From NCBI GenBank assembly GCA_012838175.1, contig DUPU01000216.1, positions 1 to 47,169 on the forward strand: a stretch of DNA of 47,169 nucleotides, written 5' to 3'. Both the position numbers and the translations under genes were made by a program. Positions 19,161-26,819 of the stretch are shown one piece after another (positions within the stretch are counted from its first letter, which is position 1; each line of letters opens with the position of its first letter). The DNA comes from Clostridia bacterium (lineage in GTDB: Bacteria > Bacillota > Dehalobacteriia > Dehalobacteriales > Dehalobacteriaceae). Below the pieces are notes generated by a model, which was not told the DNA's origin, did not search any database, and saw nothing but the letters and a program-made list of their open reading frames with translations.

Positions 19161-20471
19161 CTAAGATTTTACCTCATGCACCAGTTTTTGTGCACATTTT
19201 TCTGCCTCATAAAGAATTCTCTCCTCATCTAAGGTTAATACCTGGCGGTTTTCCATGATTACTTTCCCATCAATAATCACGGTTTTTACATCGGATGCCT
19301 GGGCAGCATACACCAAGTGAGCCGCTGCATCATGACGAGGAAAAAGATGAGGTTTTTGGAAATCAACCAAAATTAAATCTGCTTTTTTTCCCACTTCTAT
19401 TTGCCCAATTTCCTTTTCCATTCTTAATACCGATGCGCCGTTTCGGGTAGCCATTTCGATAGCTTGGTAAGCAGGAAGGGAAGTAGGATCCATTGTTGCC
19501 ACTTTTTGCAGCAAACTTGCCGACCTCATTTCTTCGATCATATCCAAATTATTATTGCTGGATGCTCCGTCTGTGCCTAAAGCTACCGACACCCCTTTTT
19601 CCAGCATCTTGGTAACCGGAGCTATTCCGCTGGCAAGCTTCATATTACTCTGAGGATTATGTGCTACGCCCACCTTTTTCTCCGCCAATATTTCTATCTC
19701 TCTTTCATTTACATAAACCACATGTGCTCCTAAAACATGGCGTTCAAATAAACCAATATCATGCATCAATTCCACCGGTCTTTTTCCGTAGGTTTTTTCA
19801 ATCTCAGCCACCTCGGAAAGAGTTTCCGCTAAATGAATATGAATACCGGTGCCCAGCTGGTCGGCATAATCCATGACCTTTTTAAGATAATCAGGAGGGC
19901 AGGTATAGGGAGCATGAGGAGCAAGCATAGTGGTGATGCGTCCGTCTGCTTTACCATGCCAATTTCCGGCAAAGTTAACAGATTCATGCAAAGCAGCTTC
20001 TCCGTTAGGTCCAATACCAATAACCCCTCGAGCCAGCACGGCTCGCATACCGCTTTCTTCCACAGCTCTTGCCACATCATCCATAAAACTATACATGTCC
20101 ACAAAGGTGGTCGTACCGGACTTGATCATTTCCAAAATACTCAGCATTGTACCCCAAAAAATATCCTGTCCGGACATGATTGCTTCAATAGGCCAAATCT
20201 TTGTATTCAACCATTCCATTAAAGGAAGATCATCAGCATAGCTGCGAAAAAGGGTCATGGCTGCATGAGTATGAGTATTAATAAATCCTGGCAATACCAC
20301 ACATCCGGAAGCATCAATTATCTTGTCAAAATCTCCGTCTTCCGAAATATCTCCAATCCCGCTGATTCTTCCGTTATAAACGGCAATACTGCCTTGCATA
20401 TAATAATTATCCTCGGCCCCATACCCCTTGGTCATCGGAATAATTTGAGCATCCTTTATTAATATTTTCAT
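19161..20471 (-). CDS. mtaD: 5-methylthioadenosine/S-adenosylhomocysteine deaminase
   Basis: An amidohydrolase-superfamily deaminase. Metal ligands are visible in GFINTHTHAAMTLFR, HIHLAET and LGTDGASSNNNLDM, with the substrate histidine in LAPHAPYTCP. The NNNLDM ending and 436-aa length fit the MtaD/DadD group, which deaminates MTA, SAH and 5'-deoxyadenosine to inosine forms. It is the last gene of the ftsY-mtnP-mtnA-aldolase-mtaD run. With a direct phosphorylase (mtnP) next door, it may mainly serve SAH and 5'-deoxyadenosine; the substrate is not fixed by sequence. Confidence 0.9.
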   Translation of the reverse strand: MKILIKDAQIIPMTKGYGAEDNYYMQGSIAVYNGRISGIGDISEDGDFDKIIDASGCVVLPGFINTHTHAAMTLFRSYADDLPLMEWLNTKIWPIEAIMSGQDIFWGTMLSILEMIKSGTTTFVDMYSFMDDVARAVEESGMRAVLARGVIGIGPNGEAALHESVNFAGNWHGKADGRITTMLAPHAPYTCPPDYLKKVMDYADQLGTGIHIHLAETLSEVAEIEKTYGKRPVELMHDIGLFERHVLGAHVVYVNEREIEILAEKKVGVAHNPQSNMKLASGIAPVTKMLEKGVSVALGTDGASSNNNLDMIEEMRSASLLQKVATMDPTSLPAYQAIEMATRNGASVLRMEKEIGQIEVGKKADLILVDFQKPHLFPRHDAAAHLVYAAQASDVKTVIIDGKVIMENRQVLTLDEERILYEAEKCAQKLVHEVKS

Positions 20472-20501
20472 AAATACACCTCCGTGATGATTACCGGCAT
20501 T

Positions 20502-21155
20502 TTACTGCCCATAACTCTTCAGAAAATTTTCCCTGAGAATTTTTATCTCTAAATCATCCAAAATATGAGGGGTTCCCAATATTTTAGCAGTTAAAAAAAC
20601 TTGGGCCAATTTTTCCACCAGAACGGCAACAGTTAATGCTTCATGTAATGACTTTCCCACTGCCACCACTCCGTGATTGGCCATAAGCACGGCGTTTCGA
20701 TTTTCCAATGCCCTCACCGTATTACTAGCCAATTCATTTGTTCCGGGCAGAGCATACTGGGCAACTTCAACAGCACCGCCAATTAACTGGGCTGCTTCCT
20801 CCAATACCGGGGGGATATGCTCCCGTGCCACTGCAAATGCACAAGCATAATTGCTATGAGTATGTATTACTGCTGATACATCGGGCCGGCCTTTATATAT
20901 TTCCTGGTGCATCTTTGCCTCTGTGGAAGGCTTCCTATTGCCTTCTACAATTTCTCCGTCTAAATTCATGGTCACTAAATCCCCTGGTTTTAATTCATGG
21001 TATGGCATACCCGACGGTGTCACAATATACTGGGGTTTTTTGGGGACCCGGCTGCTGATATTTCCCCATGTAGCCACCACCAAACGATGATCCACAAGTT
21101 TTTTCCCGGTATCAATAATCTGATCCTTTAATTGCAGTGCCGAATAAATAATCAT
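20502..21155 (-). CDS. ald2: Class II aldolase, probably for methylthioribulose-1-P / 5-deoxyribulose-1-P
   Basis: A Zn-dependent class II aldolase/adducin domain of 217 aa. Visible are the phosphate-binding WGNISSRVP and VTPSGMPYHEL, the catalytic Glu region STEAKMHQEIY, the zinc histidines of VIHTHSNYACA and a third in ANHGVVAVG. Placed next to mtnA and mtnP it fits Ald2 of the DHAP shunt. Ald2 splits 5-(methylthio)ribulose-1-P or 5-deoxyribulose-1-P to DHAP plus an aldehyde. MtnB dehydratase belongs to the same superfamily and is the main alternative, but no mtnC/mtnD/mtnK genes are nearby. Fuculose-1-P aldolase activity is also possible. Confidence 0.8.
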   Translation of the reverse strand: MIIYSALQLKDQIIDTGKKLVDHRLVVATWGNISSRVPKKPQYIVTPSGMPYHELKPGDLVTMNLDGEIVEGNRKPSTEAKMHQEIYKGRPDVSAVIHTHSNYACAFAVAREHIPPVLEEAAQLIGGAVEVAQYALPGTNELASNTVRALENRNAVLMANHGVVAVGKSLHEALTVAVLVEKLAQVFLTAKILGTPHILDDLEIKILRENFLKSYGQ

Positions 21156-21177
21156 ATAAAAACCCCCTTAATTAGGT

Positions 21178-22212
21178 TCAAGACGATAAAATGATTTTTC
21201 TCACTGCGTCCTCATTGGGGCTATAAATTATACCTCTCTCCGTAATAATGGCAGAAACTAAATAATGGGGTGTCACATCAAAGGCTGGATTTAATACCGG
21301 AACATTTAGAGGTGCAGTCTGATAGCCAAAAATCTCCCTTACTTCCTGGGCGTTTCTTTCTTCGATGGGAATCTCATTTCCTGACTTTAGGGTTAAATCA
21401 AAGGTACTGACAGGGGCGGCCACATAAAAGGGTATATTATGTTCCTTGGCCAAAACCGCTAGGCTGTATGTACCGATTTTATTGGCCACATCACCTCGGG
21501 CGGTAATGCGGTCCGCTCCTACAATTACCAAATCCACTAAACCTTTATACATTACATATCCGGCCATATTGTCAGTAATTAAAGTAACGGGAATATGCTC
21601 TTCCATCAGTTCAAAAGCAGTTAATCGTGCTCCCTGGAGCAGTGGTCTTGTTTCATCGGCAAAAACCTTGATTTCTTTTCCTTCTTCATGGGCGGCTCTT
21701 ATTACACCTAAAGCGGTGCCGTAACCTCCGGTAGCAAATGCTCCCGCATTGCAATGAGTCAGGATGCCGGCCTTTTGGGGAATTAACCGGGCGCCGATAC
21801 TTCCCATTTTCTTATTAATAATAACATCGTCCCGGAGGATACTGTCGGCTGCTGCAAGAATATCATAAAAAAGCTGCTGGGAAGATTTATCCCCTGTGAT
21901 TAACTCCTTAACCCGGTCCAATGCCCAAAATAAATTAACAGCGGTAGGTCGGGACACCGCCAATTCGTCGGCTGCTTTCAACAAATATTCCCGGCAGTTT
22001 TTTATATCCTTCCGGCAACATTCCCATGCGGCCAAAGCCATCCCATAAGCTGCGGCAGCTCCGATCGCCGGAGCACCCCGCACCACCAAACCTTTAATGG
22101 CATGGATTACATCTTGATAGTTTTGACAGGTATAGAAACTAATTTCCAGGGGAAGTTTAGTCTGGTCCAACAGAATCAGAGCATTATCTTCCCAACGCAT
22201 GGTTTCAATCAT
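21178..22212 (-). CDS. mtnA: S-methyl-5-thioribose-1-phosphate isomerase
   Basis: An eIF2B-related sugar-phosphate isomerase that turns 5-methylthioribose-1-P into the ribulose form. RGAPAIGAAAAYGMALAA, the catalytic Cys in ILTHCNAGAFATGGYGTAL, DETRPLLQGARLTAFEL and the catalytic Asp in IVGADRITARGDVANKIGTY are all present. 344 aa is normal. It has a GGAGG site and lies 22 bp from the aldolase gene and 35 bp from mtnP. The same enzyme also accepts 5-deoxyribose-1-P in characterised DHAP-shunt organisms. Confidence 0.95.
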   Translation of the reverse strand: MIETMRWEDNALILLDQTKLPLEISFYTCQNYQDVIHAIKGLVVRGAPAIGAAAAYGMALAAWECCRKDIKNCREYLLKAADELAVSRPTAVNLFWALDRVKELITGDKSSQQLFYDILAAADSILRDDVIINKKMGSIGARLIPQKAGILTHCNAGAFATGGYGTALGVIRAAHEEGKEIKVFADETRPLLQGARLTAFELMEEHIPVTLITDNMAGYVMYKGLVDLVIVGADRITARGDVANKIGTYSLAVLAKEHNIPFYVAAPVSTFDLTLKSGNEIPIEERNAQEVREIFGYQTAPLNVPVLNPAFDVTPHYLVSAIITERGIIYSPNEDAVRKIILSS

Positions 22213-22247
22213 TTACCCTTCCTCCAATCGGGGGGATGTTTTCTTTT

Positions 22248-22985
22248 TTATATCATTTTAATGGTTTCCATTAATAAATTGGTTAGATTTTCTTTGTTCT
22301 TCGCCATCACTTCCAACACCTCTTCATGGGTTAATTCAATAGGAGAGATGCCTGCGGCAAAATTTGTCACCATACAAACGGTAGCATAACTAAGCCCGGC
22401 TTCCCGGGCAAGAACCACTTCGGGAACACTGGTCATACCTACCACATCTCCTCCTAAAATTTTGTACATGCGAATCTCCGCCGGTGTCTCAAAGCGAGGT
22501 CCTTCGGTGCAAACATAAGTACCCGATAGGTGTACAGTAATATCCAGGGATTCTGCCGCCTGGCCCAGGATTTTTCTTAACTGGGGACTATACGGATGGG
22601 TCATGTCAGTGTGAGTAACACCTAACTCTCCCCCATCAAAAAAAGTAGCAGGCCGGTTTTTCGTAAAATCTAAAAATTGATCCACCAGTACAAAACTACC
22701 CGGGGCCATCCCCTCATTAAGAGAACCAACCGCCGCAGTAGCCAGGACGTATTCCACCTCCAACTCCTTTAAAGCCCAAATATTAGCCCGGTAATTAACC
22801 AAATGAGGAGGAACGGAATGAGTCGCTCCGTGCCGGGCTAAAAAAACAATTTCTTTTCCCAAATATGTGCCCAAAGCTACTTTTGCCTGTCCATAGTCAT
22901 TATTTATAATTTCTTCCCGTACATCGGTTAGAATATCCGGATTATATACTCCCGTCCCTCCGATAACTGCAACTTTCGGTGCCAT
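22248..22985 (-). CDS. mtnP: S-methyl-5'-thioadenosine phosphorylase
   Basis: A purine-nucleoside-phosphorylase-family enzyme that phosphorolyses MTA (and often 5'-deoxyadenosine) to adenine and the sugar-1-phosphate. VAVIGGTGVYN, FLARHGATHSVPPHLVNYRA, YVCTEGPRFETPAEIRMY and GMTSVPEVVLAREAGL are typical of MTAP. I start it at ATG 22985 with AGGAGG nine bases upstream (245 aa); the track start lies inside ftsY. Only 4 bp separate it from the ftsY stop, so it is co-transcribed with ftsY. Confidence 0.93.
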   Translation of the reverse strand: MAPKVAVIGGTGVYNPDILTDVREEIINNDYGQAKVALGTYLGKEIVFLARHGATHSVPPHLVNYRANIWALKELEVEYVLATAAVGSLNEGMAPGSFVLVDQFLDFTKNRPATFFDGGELGVTHTDMTHPYSPQLRKILGQAAESLDITVHLSGTYVCTEGPRFETPAEIRMYKILGGDVVGMTSVPEVVLAREAGLSYATVCMVTNFAAGISPIELTHEEVLEVMAKNKENLTNLLMETIKMI

Positions 22986-22989
22986 TTTT

Positions 22990-23916
22990 TTATTCCTCCT
23001 CATTAAATAAGGCTTTGACAAAATCATCCGCCTGAAAATCTCTCAAATCATCCATACCTTCCCCAATCCCAATCAGTTTTATGGGAATTTTCAGTTCATC
23101 TCTAATACCGATAATCACGCCCCCTTTGGCAGTCCCATCCAGCTTGGTAAGACAAATTCCCGTCACATCCACCACTTCCCTAAAAGTGCGCGCCTGGGAT
23201 ATAGCGTTCTGACCGGTGGTAGCATCTAAAACCAATAGTACCTCCACGTTGGCCTCCGGCAATTCCCGACGGATAATTCTGGCAACCTTTCGTAATTCCT
23301 CCATTAAATTGGTCTTATTATGAAGACGGCCTGCCGTATCAATAATCAATACGTCCTCCCGGCGAGAAACAGCTGCCTTACACGCATCAAAAACAACTGC
23401 TCCCGGATCAGACCCTTCCTGGTTCCGGATAACTTCCACCCCTACGCGCTGACCCCAAATTACCAACTGGTCAATAGCCGCAGCCCGAAAAGTATCACCT
23501 GCCGCCAAAAGAACCTTATATTTTTCTTTAATCAGAAGATAAGCCAGTTTTCCGATAGTAGTCGTCTTTCCTACTCCGTTGACCCCCACCACCAAAATCA
23601 CATTGGTCTTGCCTTTTTCCAGTAACAAATTATTCTTTTCCTTATCCCCTGTTAAGATTTTGGATATTTCCTCTTTCATCACTTCCTTTAATTCAGAAGC
23701 ATCCTTCAATTTTCTTTCTTTTACCCTGGTGCGTAAGGTTTCCACCAGTTTTAGAGAAGTATTAATTCCTACATCTGCTTGAATTAAGGTTTCTTCCAAC
23801 TCTTCAAATAGTTCTTCATCAATGGCTTTATTAAAGGAAAGTACACCGGAAACTTTCTCTACAAATCCTTGACGGGTTTTGGTTAAACCCTCTTTTAACT
23901 TATTCAAAAAACCCAC
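22990..23916 (-). CDS. ftsY: Signal recognition particle receptor FtsY
   Basis: The membrane-associated SRP GTPase partner of Ffh. An N domain (GFLNKLKEGLTKTRQGF...) precedes the G domain with GVNGVGKTTTIGKLA, AAGDTFRAAAIDQL, DTAGRLHNK and LTKLDGTAKGG. It is the short form without the long acidic A domain (308 aa). The start is GTG at 23916, with AAGGAGG seven bases upstream. In many Firmicutes ftsY follows smc directly; here about 2.9 kb holding a metallohydrolase, an aminomutase and a possible small ORF lies between them. Confidence 0.96.
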   Translation of the reverse strand: MGFLNKLKEGLTKTRQGFVEKVSGVLSFNKAIDEELFEELEETLIQADVGINTSLKLVETLRTRVKERKLKDASELKEVMKEEISKILTGDKEKNNLLLEKGKTNVILVVGVNGVGKTTTIGKLAYLLIKEKYKVLLAAGDTFRAAAIDQLVIWGQRVGVEVIRNQEGSDPGAVVFDACKAAVSRREDVLIIDTAGRLHNKTNLMEELRKVARIIRRELPEANVEVLLVLDATTGQNAISQARTFREVVDVTGICLTKLDGTAKGGVIIGIRDELKIPIKLIGIGEGMDDLRDFQADDFVKALFNEEE

Positions 23917-23955
23917 CTAATATCCTCCTTTTCTTGTTGCTCCTATTAGATCCCT

Positions 23956-24086
23956 ATTAATTGAGGAAATTGCATAATTCAAAAATATTTTTTAATGATA
24001 CAATATATTGATCCTATCATCAGTGGCACTACTATATATTGTTACAGGTTATTCAAAAGTGTAATTATGCAATTTGCTCAATTAAT
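23956..24086. repeat. 131-bp dyad-symmetric element
   Basis: ATTAATTGAGGAAATTGCATAATT at the left end is matched by its inverted copy at the right end (23 of 24 bases). A second pair, CAATATAT/ATATATTG, sits 21 bases further in on each side. Both pairs share the same centre (24021). Between them the arms do not match, so this is not a simple hairpin. It resembles the terminal inverted repeats of a tiny non-autonomous mobile element, or a large operator. No target-site duplication is obvious and it encodes nothing. Confidence 0.5.
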
Positions 24087-24105
24087 TATTGCCTATTCGT
24101 TAATA

Positions 24106-24134
24106 AAGGTTAAGGCATTTCTTCCCTTAACCTT
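24106..24134 (-). terminator. Possible terminator downstream of the small ORF
   Basis: Minus strand AAGGTTAAGG pairs with CCTTAACCTT (10 bp, 9-base loop), followed by TATTAACG with only a short T run. It lies between the small ORF at 24.3 kb and ftsY. Confidence 0.45.
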
Positions 24135-24268
24135 AAACATATTCTACCATATCCCTCATACCGGTGACAACGACTAAAGACTTGTTATTAAGAACAGTCA
24201 AGGCAAATACTTATCACATATAATAACTCCATGCTTAAGCCCCGCTTACCAGGGGGAAATACCGCTGA

Positions 24269-24382
24269 TTATTCCTTCTGCATCGATAAAGTCAAACAGC
24301 CGGCATTTCGCCCCTGACCTAATTCCATAATTTTTCGGACCAGTTTATCCGCAATTACCCGAGATATACCGTTAATTCGCAA
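24269..24382 (-). CDS. Possible 37-aa protein of unknown function
   Basis: Too short for the ORF track. A TTG start follows AGAGGTGAAAG and opens a 37-codon frame beginning (M)RINGISRVIADKLVRKI, with a basic amphipathic look. It lies in its own interval, after the terminator of the aminomutase gene and before another hairpin. I do not recognise the sequence. It could be a chance frame or the remnant of a longer gene; only the ribosome site and position speak for it. Confidence 0.25.
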   Translation of the reverse strand: MRINGISRVIADKLVRKIMELGQGRNAGCLTLSMQKE

Positions 24383-24427
24383 ATCTTTCACCTCTTTATT
24401 TTACTCCGGATTAGTATTTCTCGGAAT

Positions 24428-24469
24428 AAAAAAAATAAGCATGACAGAGAACAGCTTCCTGTCATGCTT
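24428..24469 (-). terminator. Terminator after the aminomutase gene
   Basis: AAGCATGACAG and CTGTCATGCTT form a perfect 11-bp stem 8 bp after the stop codon, followed by ATTTTTTTT on the minus strand. The plus strand also has a T run, so it can work in both directions. Confidence 0.9.
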
Positions 24470-24477
24470 TTTTCCCT

Positions 24478-25743
24478 TTACTCAGCTTCTGGTATCAGGG
24501 AAAACTCCATTTCTCGGTTTTCCCAATTTCGCAAGTGAATCCAATGACCATTGTGATTTTTTACATACCTGGGCAAGATGGGAACTTTCCCATAACCTCG
24601 GGGTGCATTAATAATATAGGTAGGAACGGCTAACCCGGAAGTATAACCCCGCAGCTTCTTCATGATATCCAGTCCCTCATCCACCGTAGTTATAAAATGC
24701 CTGGTACCTTTAACGGCTTTGGCATGAAAAATATAATAAGGTCTAACTCTTATTTTCAAAAGTTCGTGATTCATTTTTTTCATTACATGGGGGTCATTGT
24801 TAATACCTTTTAGCAGAACTGCCTGGTTGCCTAAAACAACACCGGCTTCTACCAGCATATCACAAGCCTTTTTGCTTTCAGGGCCTATCTCCCTGGGATG
24901 ATTAAATTGTGTATTAATATATAAAGGCCCGTGTTTTTTTAATATAGCACACAAGTTTGGGGTAATACGCTGGGGCAATGTCACCAATGTCCTGGTACCC
25001 AGTCGTTTAATCTCTACATGATCAATCTTATCCAATTCTGTCAACAGCCAGTCTATTTGCCTGTCACTTAATAACAAAGCATCTCCTCCGGTAATTAAAA
25101 CATCCCGAATCTCATGATTTTTTCGAATATAATCTAAAGCTGCCCGGAGGTTCGCTTCAGTCTGGTGTTTATCCACCTCACCGATATTCCGTCTTCTCTG
25201 ACAATGCCGGCAGTACATGCCACACTGGTTCGTGACATTAATAATCAAACGGTCAGGATATCTCCTGGTGATACACGGAGCCGGCGAAGTAAACTCCTCG
25301 GCCATCGGATCATCATAACCGGTTTCGTCTAACTCTTCAACGGAAGGCACTGACTGCCGCATAATGGGGTCACCGGAGGAATTTGGCTCGATTAAAGAAG
25401 CATAATACGGGGAAATAGCCCAGCGATATTTCTGTCCAACCTTTTCAATCCCGGCCAAATCCTTTTCAGGAAGCCCCAATATTTCAGACAGCACCGAAAC
25501 CCGGTTAATACGGTGCGACATCTGCCACCGCCAATTATTCCAATTTTCTTCTGTTCCTTTGAAATAGGCAAGAATCTTCTTCTTATTGCTTTTTATAATT
25601 TCATCCATTTCAAAGCCGGTTTTAATAGTATGTCTTATTTCCAGATAATCGCCTATCTTCCTTTTGAGTTCAGCAGCACGTTCCAACGCAATGGCCCTTT
25701 TATCATCTTCACTGAACCTTTGGGATTTAATTTCCATTACCAT
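24478..25743 (-). CDS. eam: Glutamate 2,3-aminomutase (KamA family, radical SAM/PLP)
   Basis: A lysine-2,3-aminomutase-family radical SAM enzyme with the cluster motif CGMYCRHC and the PLP-site stretch VPTYIINAPRGYGK. Lysine aminomutase uses two aspartates (293 and 330 in the Clostridium subterminale enzyme), 37 residues apart, to hold the lysine side-chain amine. Here these positions are Lys342 (in HAKAVKG) and Asn379 (in IINAPRG), also 37 apart. From memory, this is the replacement described for Clostridioides difficile glutamate 2,3-aminomutase. The product would be beta-glutamate, a compatible solute. The start is ATG 25743 with AAGGAGGG; the longer track ORF begins upstream of the leader terminator. 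Gene and leader form one regulated unit under a c-di-AMP riboswitch. Most pipelines would label it lysine 2,3-aminomutase. Confidence 0.85.
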   Translation of the reverse strand: MVMEIKSQRFSEDDKRAIALERAAELKRKIGDYLEIRHTIKTGFEMDEIIKSNKKKILAYFKGTEENWNNWRWQMSHRINRVSVLSEILGLPEKDLAGIEKVGQKYRWAISPYYASLIEPNSSGDPIMRQSVPSVEELDETGYDDPMAEEFTSPAPCITRRYPDRLIINVTNQCGMYCRHCQRRRNIGEVDKHQTEANLRAALDYIRKNHEIRDVLITGGDALLLSDRQIDWLLTELDKIDHVEIKRLGTRTLVTLPQRITPNLCAILKKHGPLYINTQFNHPREIGPESKKACDMLVEAGVVLGNQAVLLKGINNDPHVMKKMNHELLKIRVRPYYIFHAKAVKGTRHFITTVDEGLDIMKKLRGYTSGLAVPTYIINAPRGYGKVPILPRYVKNHNGHWIHLRNWENREMEFSLIPEAE

Positions 25744-25767
25744 ATAATTCCCTCCTTTTCTCTGTTC

Positions 25768-25804
25768 TAAAAAAATAAATGCTCCGGTTAACTTATTCCG
25801 GAGC
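25768..25804 (-). terminator. Expression-platform terminator of the c-di-AMP riboswitch
   Basis: Minus strand GCTCCGG and CCGGAGC form a 7-bp GC-rich stem with a 10-base loop, followed by ATTTATTTTTTT. It lies between the aptamer and the Shine-Dalgarno of the aminomutase gene. Confidence 0.88.
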
Positions 25805-25845
25805 AAAAAGGTATGACTAATTAAAGCACACAATATGCTTTAAGC

Positions 25846-25966
25846 CCTCCCTTTCCACGCTTGCGAAGTTAGCTGACGGATTCGGGTCGAAAGTGTAACC
25901 CTACCTCATAATGAGGATTCACCCCGGAATTGGTTCCCCCGCTTCTTTTAAAAGAATTCAGCGATC
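25846..25966 (-). ncRNA. Cyclic di-AMP riboswitch (ydaO-yuaA class)
   Basis: The minus strand carries the recognisable ydaO core: CCGGGGTGAATCCTC, GAGGTAGGG, then ACCCGAATCCGTCAGCTAAC and TTCGCAAGCGT. The outer helix can close with CGCT/AGCG. A strong terminator and then the aminomutase gene follow. In known cases c-di-AMP favours termination, and the class commonly controls osmolyte and ion transport or cell-wall genes. Identification is from recalled consensus. Confidence 0.9.
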
Positions 25967-26012
25967 AAGGATAATATTATATTAGATCACCAAAAAATTT
26001 ACTACCTTTGTT

Positions 26013-26042
26013 ATTATATCATAAATAGTAAGGACAATTCAA
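26013..26042 (-). promoter_or_regulatory. Probable promoter of the c-di-AMP riboswitch transcript
   Basis: Minus strand TTGAAT, 18 bases, TATAAT, giving a start about 40 bases before the aptamer. A second TATAAT about 40 bp further downstream has a poorer -35. Confidence 0.55.
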
Positions 26043-26060
26043 TGAATATGCGTAAATTTT

Positions 26061-26819
26061 TTAAATGTTTATAGAATCACCGATATTTTCCAGGAAAACG
26101 GTTTCCACAAAATCCTCTTTTATTTTCACATAATTTTTCTTTGCAGTGGTTATCCAACCGAACCTATCCCATTCCCGGTATGGAAAATGGATTATCGCTA
26201 TCCTATGGGGTTTGAGGTATTTCTCCACTATTTTCCTGGCTGAAGGAAGACTTATATAAGGAAAGGGGGCAATCAGCAGGTCAATATTAAAATTCACAAA
26301 TGGAAAACAAGCATAATTTTCCACGCAAGGTCTGGCATCTCCCACATGCAAAATTTTCTTTCCATCACCTTCAATAAGATAGGCTATATTTTGCACATCC
26401 TTGTACTCTTTTCCATCATGGAGCATAGAAATCAATTTTATGTTAAAACCTGTTAATGGTAAGTTGTTATAACCTCCCGGACTGGGGTTAAAACCAATCC
26501 ACCTATTTTTATTCAAATTTGGGTGAATTTTAAGAATCTCCTCTATAACCCTATTATTGGCTATTACGTGGGTTTCTTTTCTTTGCTTTAAAAACTCCAC
26601 AGTGCTTTCCGCATCAAAATGGTCACTATGATGATGAGTAAACAGCAGTAAAAGAATATTGTCAAAAGGAGTAGTCCCGGCAATAATCCGCTCCTTTATT
26701 TCAAGGGGAGGGTTCTTATACCAAGGCAATTCTGAATTGCACAACCCATCCACCAGCACTTTTTTACCACTAAAATCTATAAGTACACCGGCATTGGAAA
26801 TATAAGTTATCTTAGGCAC
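26061..26819 (-). CDS. Metallo-beta-lactamase-fold hydrolase, function unknown
   Basis: The sequence has the metal site THHHSDHFD (about residue 60), later LHVGDARP and IAIIHFPYREWDRFGW, which fits the UlaG-like/metal-dependent hydrolase branch of the MBL fold. I start it at GTG 26819, where AGGTGA lies upstream. It overlaps the smc stop by 8 bp, so it is translationally coupled to smc. The substrate is unknown. 252 aa is normal for the fold, and no signal peptide is seen, so it is cytoplasmic. Confidence 0.8.
   Translation of the reverse strand: MPKITYISNAGVLIDFSGKKVLVDGLCNSELPWYKNPPLEIKERIIAGTTPFDNILLLLFTHHHSDHFDAESTVEFLKQRKETHVIANNRVIEEILKIHPNLNKNRWIGFNPSPGGYNNLPLTGFNIKLISMLHDGKEYKDVQNIAYLIEGDGKKILHVGDARPCVENYACFPFVNFNIDLLIAPFPYISLPSARKIVEKYLKPHRIAIIHFPYREWDRFGWITTAKKNYVKIKEDFVETVFLENIGDSINI

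Noticed and set aside
23995-24177. 60-aa plus-strand ORF in the track
   Set aside because: It runs through the inverted-repeat element and a hairpin, lacks a ribosome site and is low-complexity AT-rich sequence.
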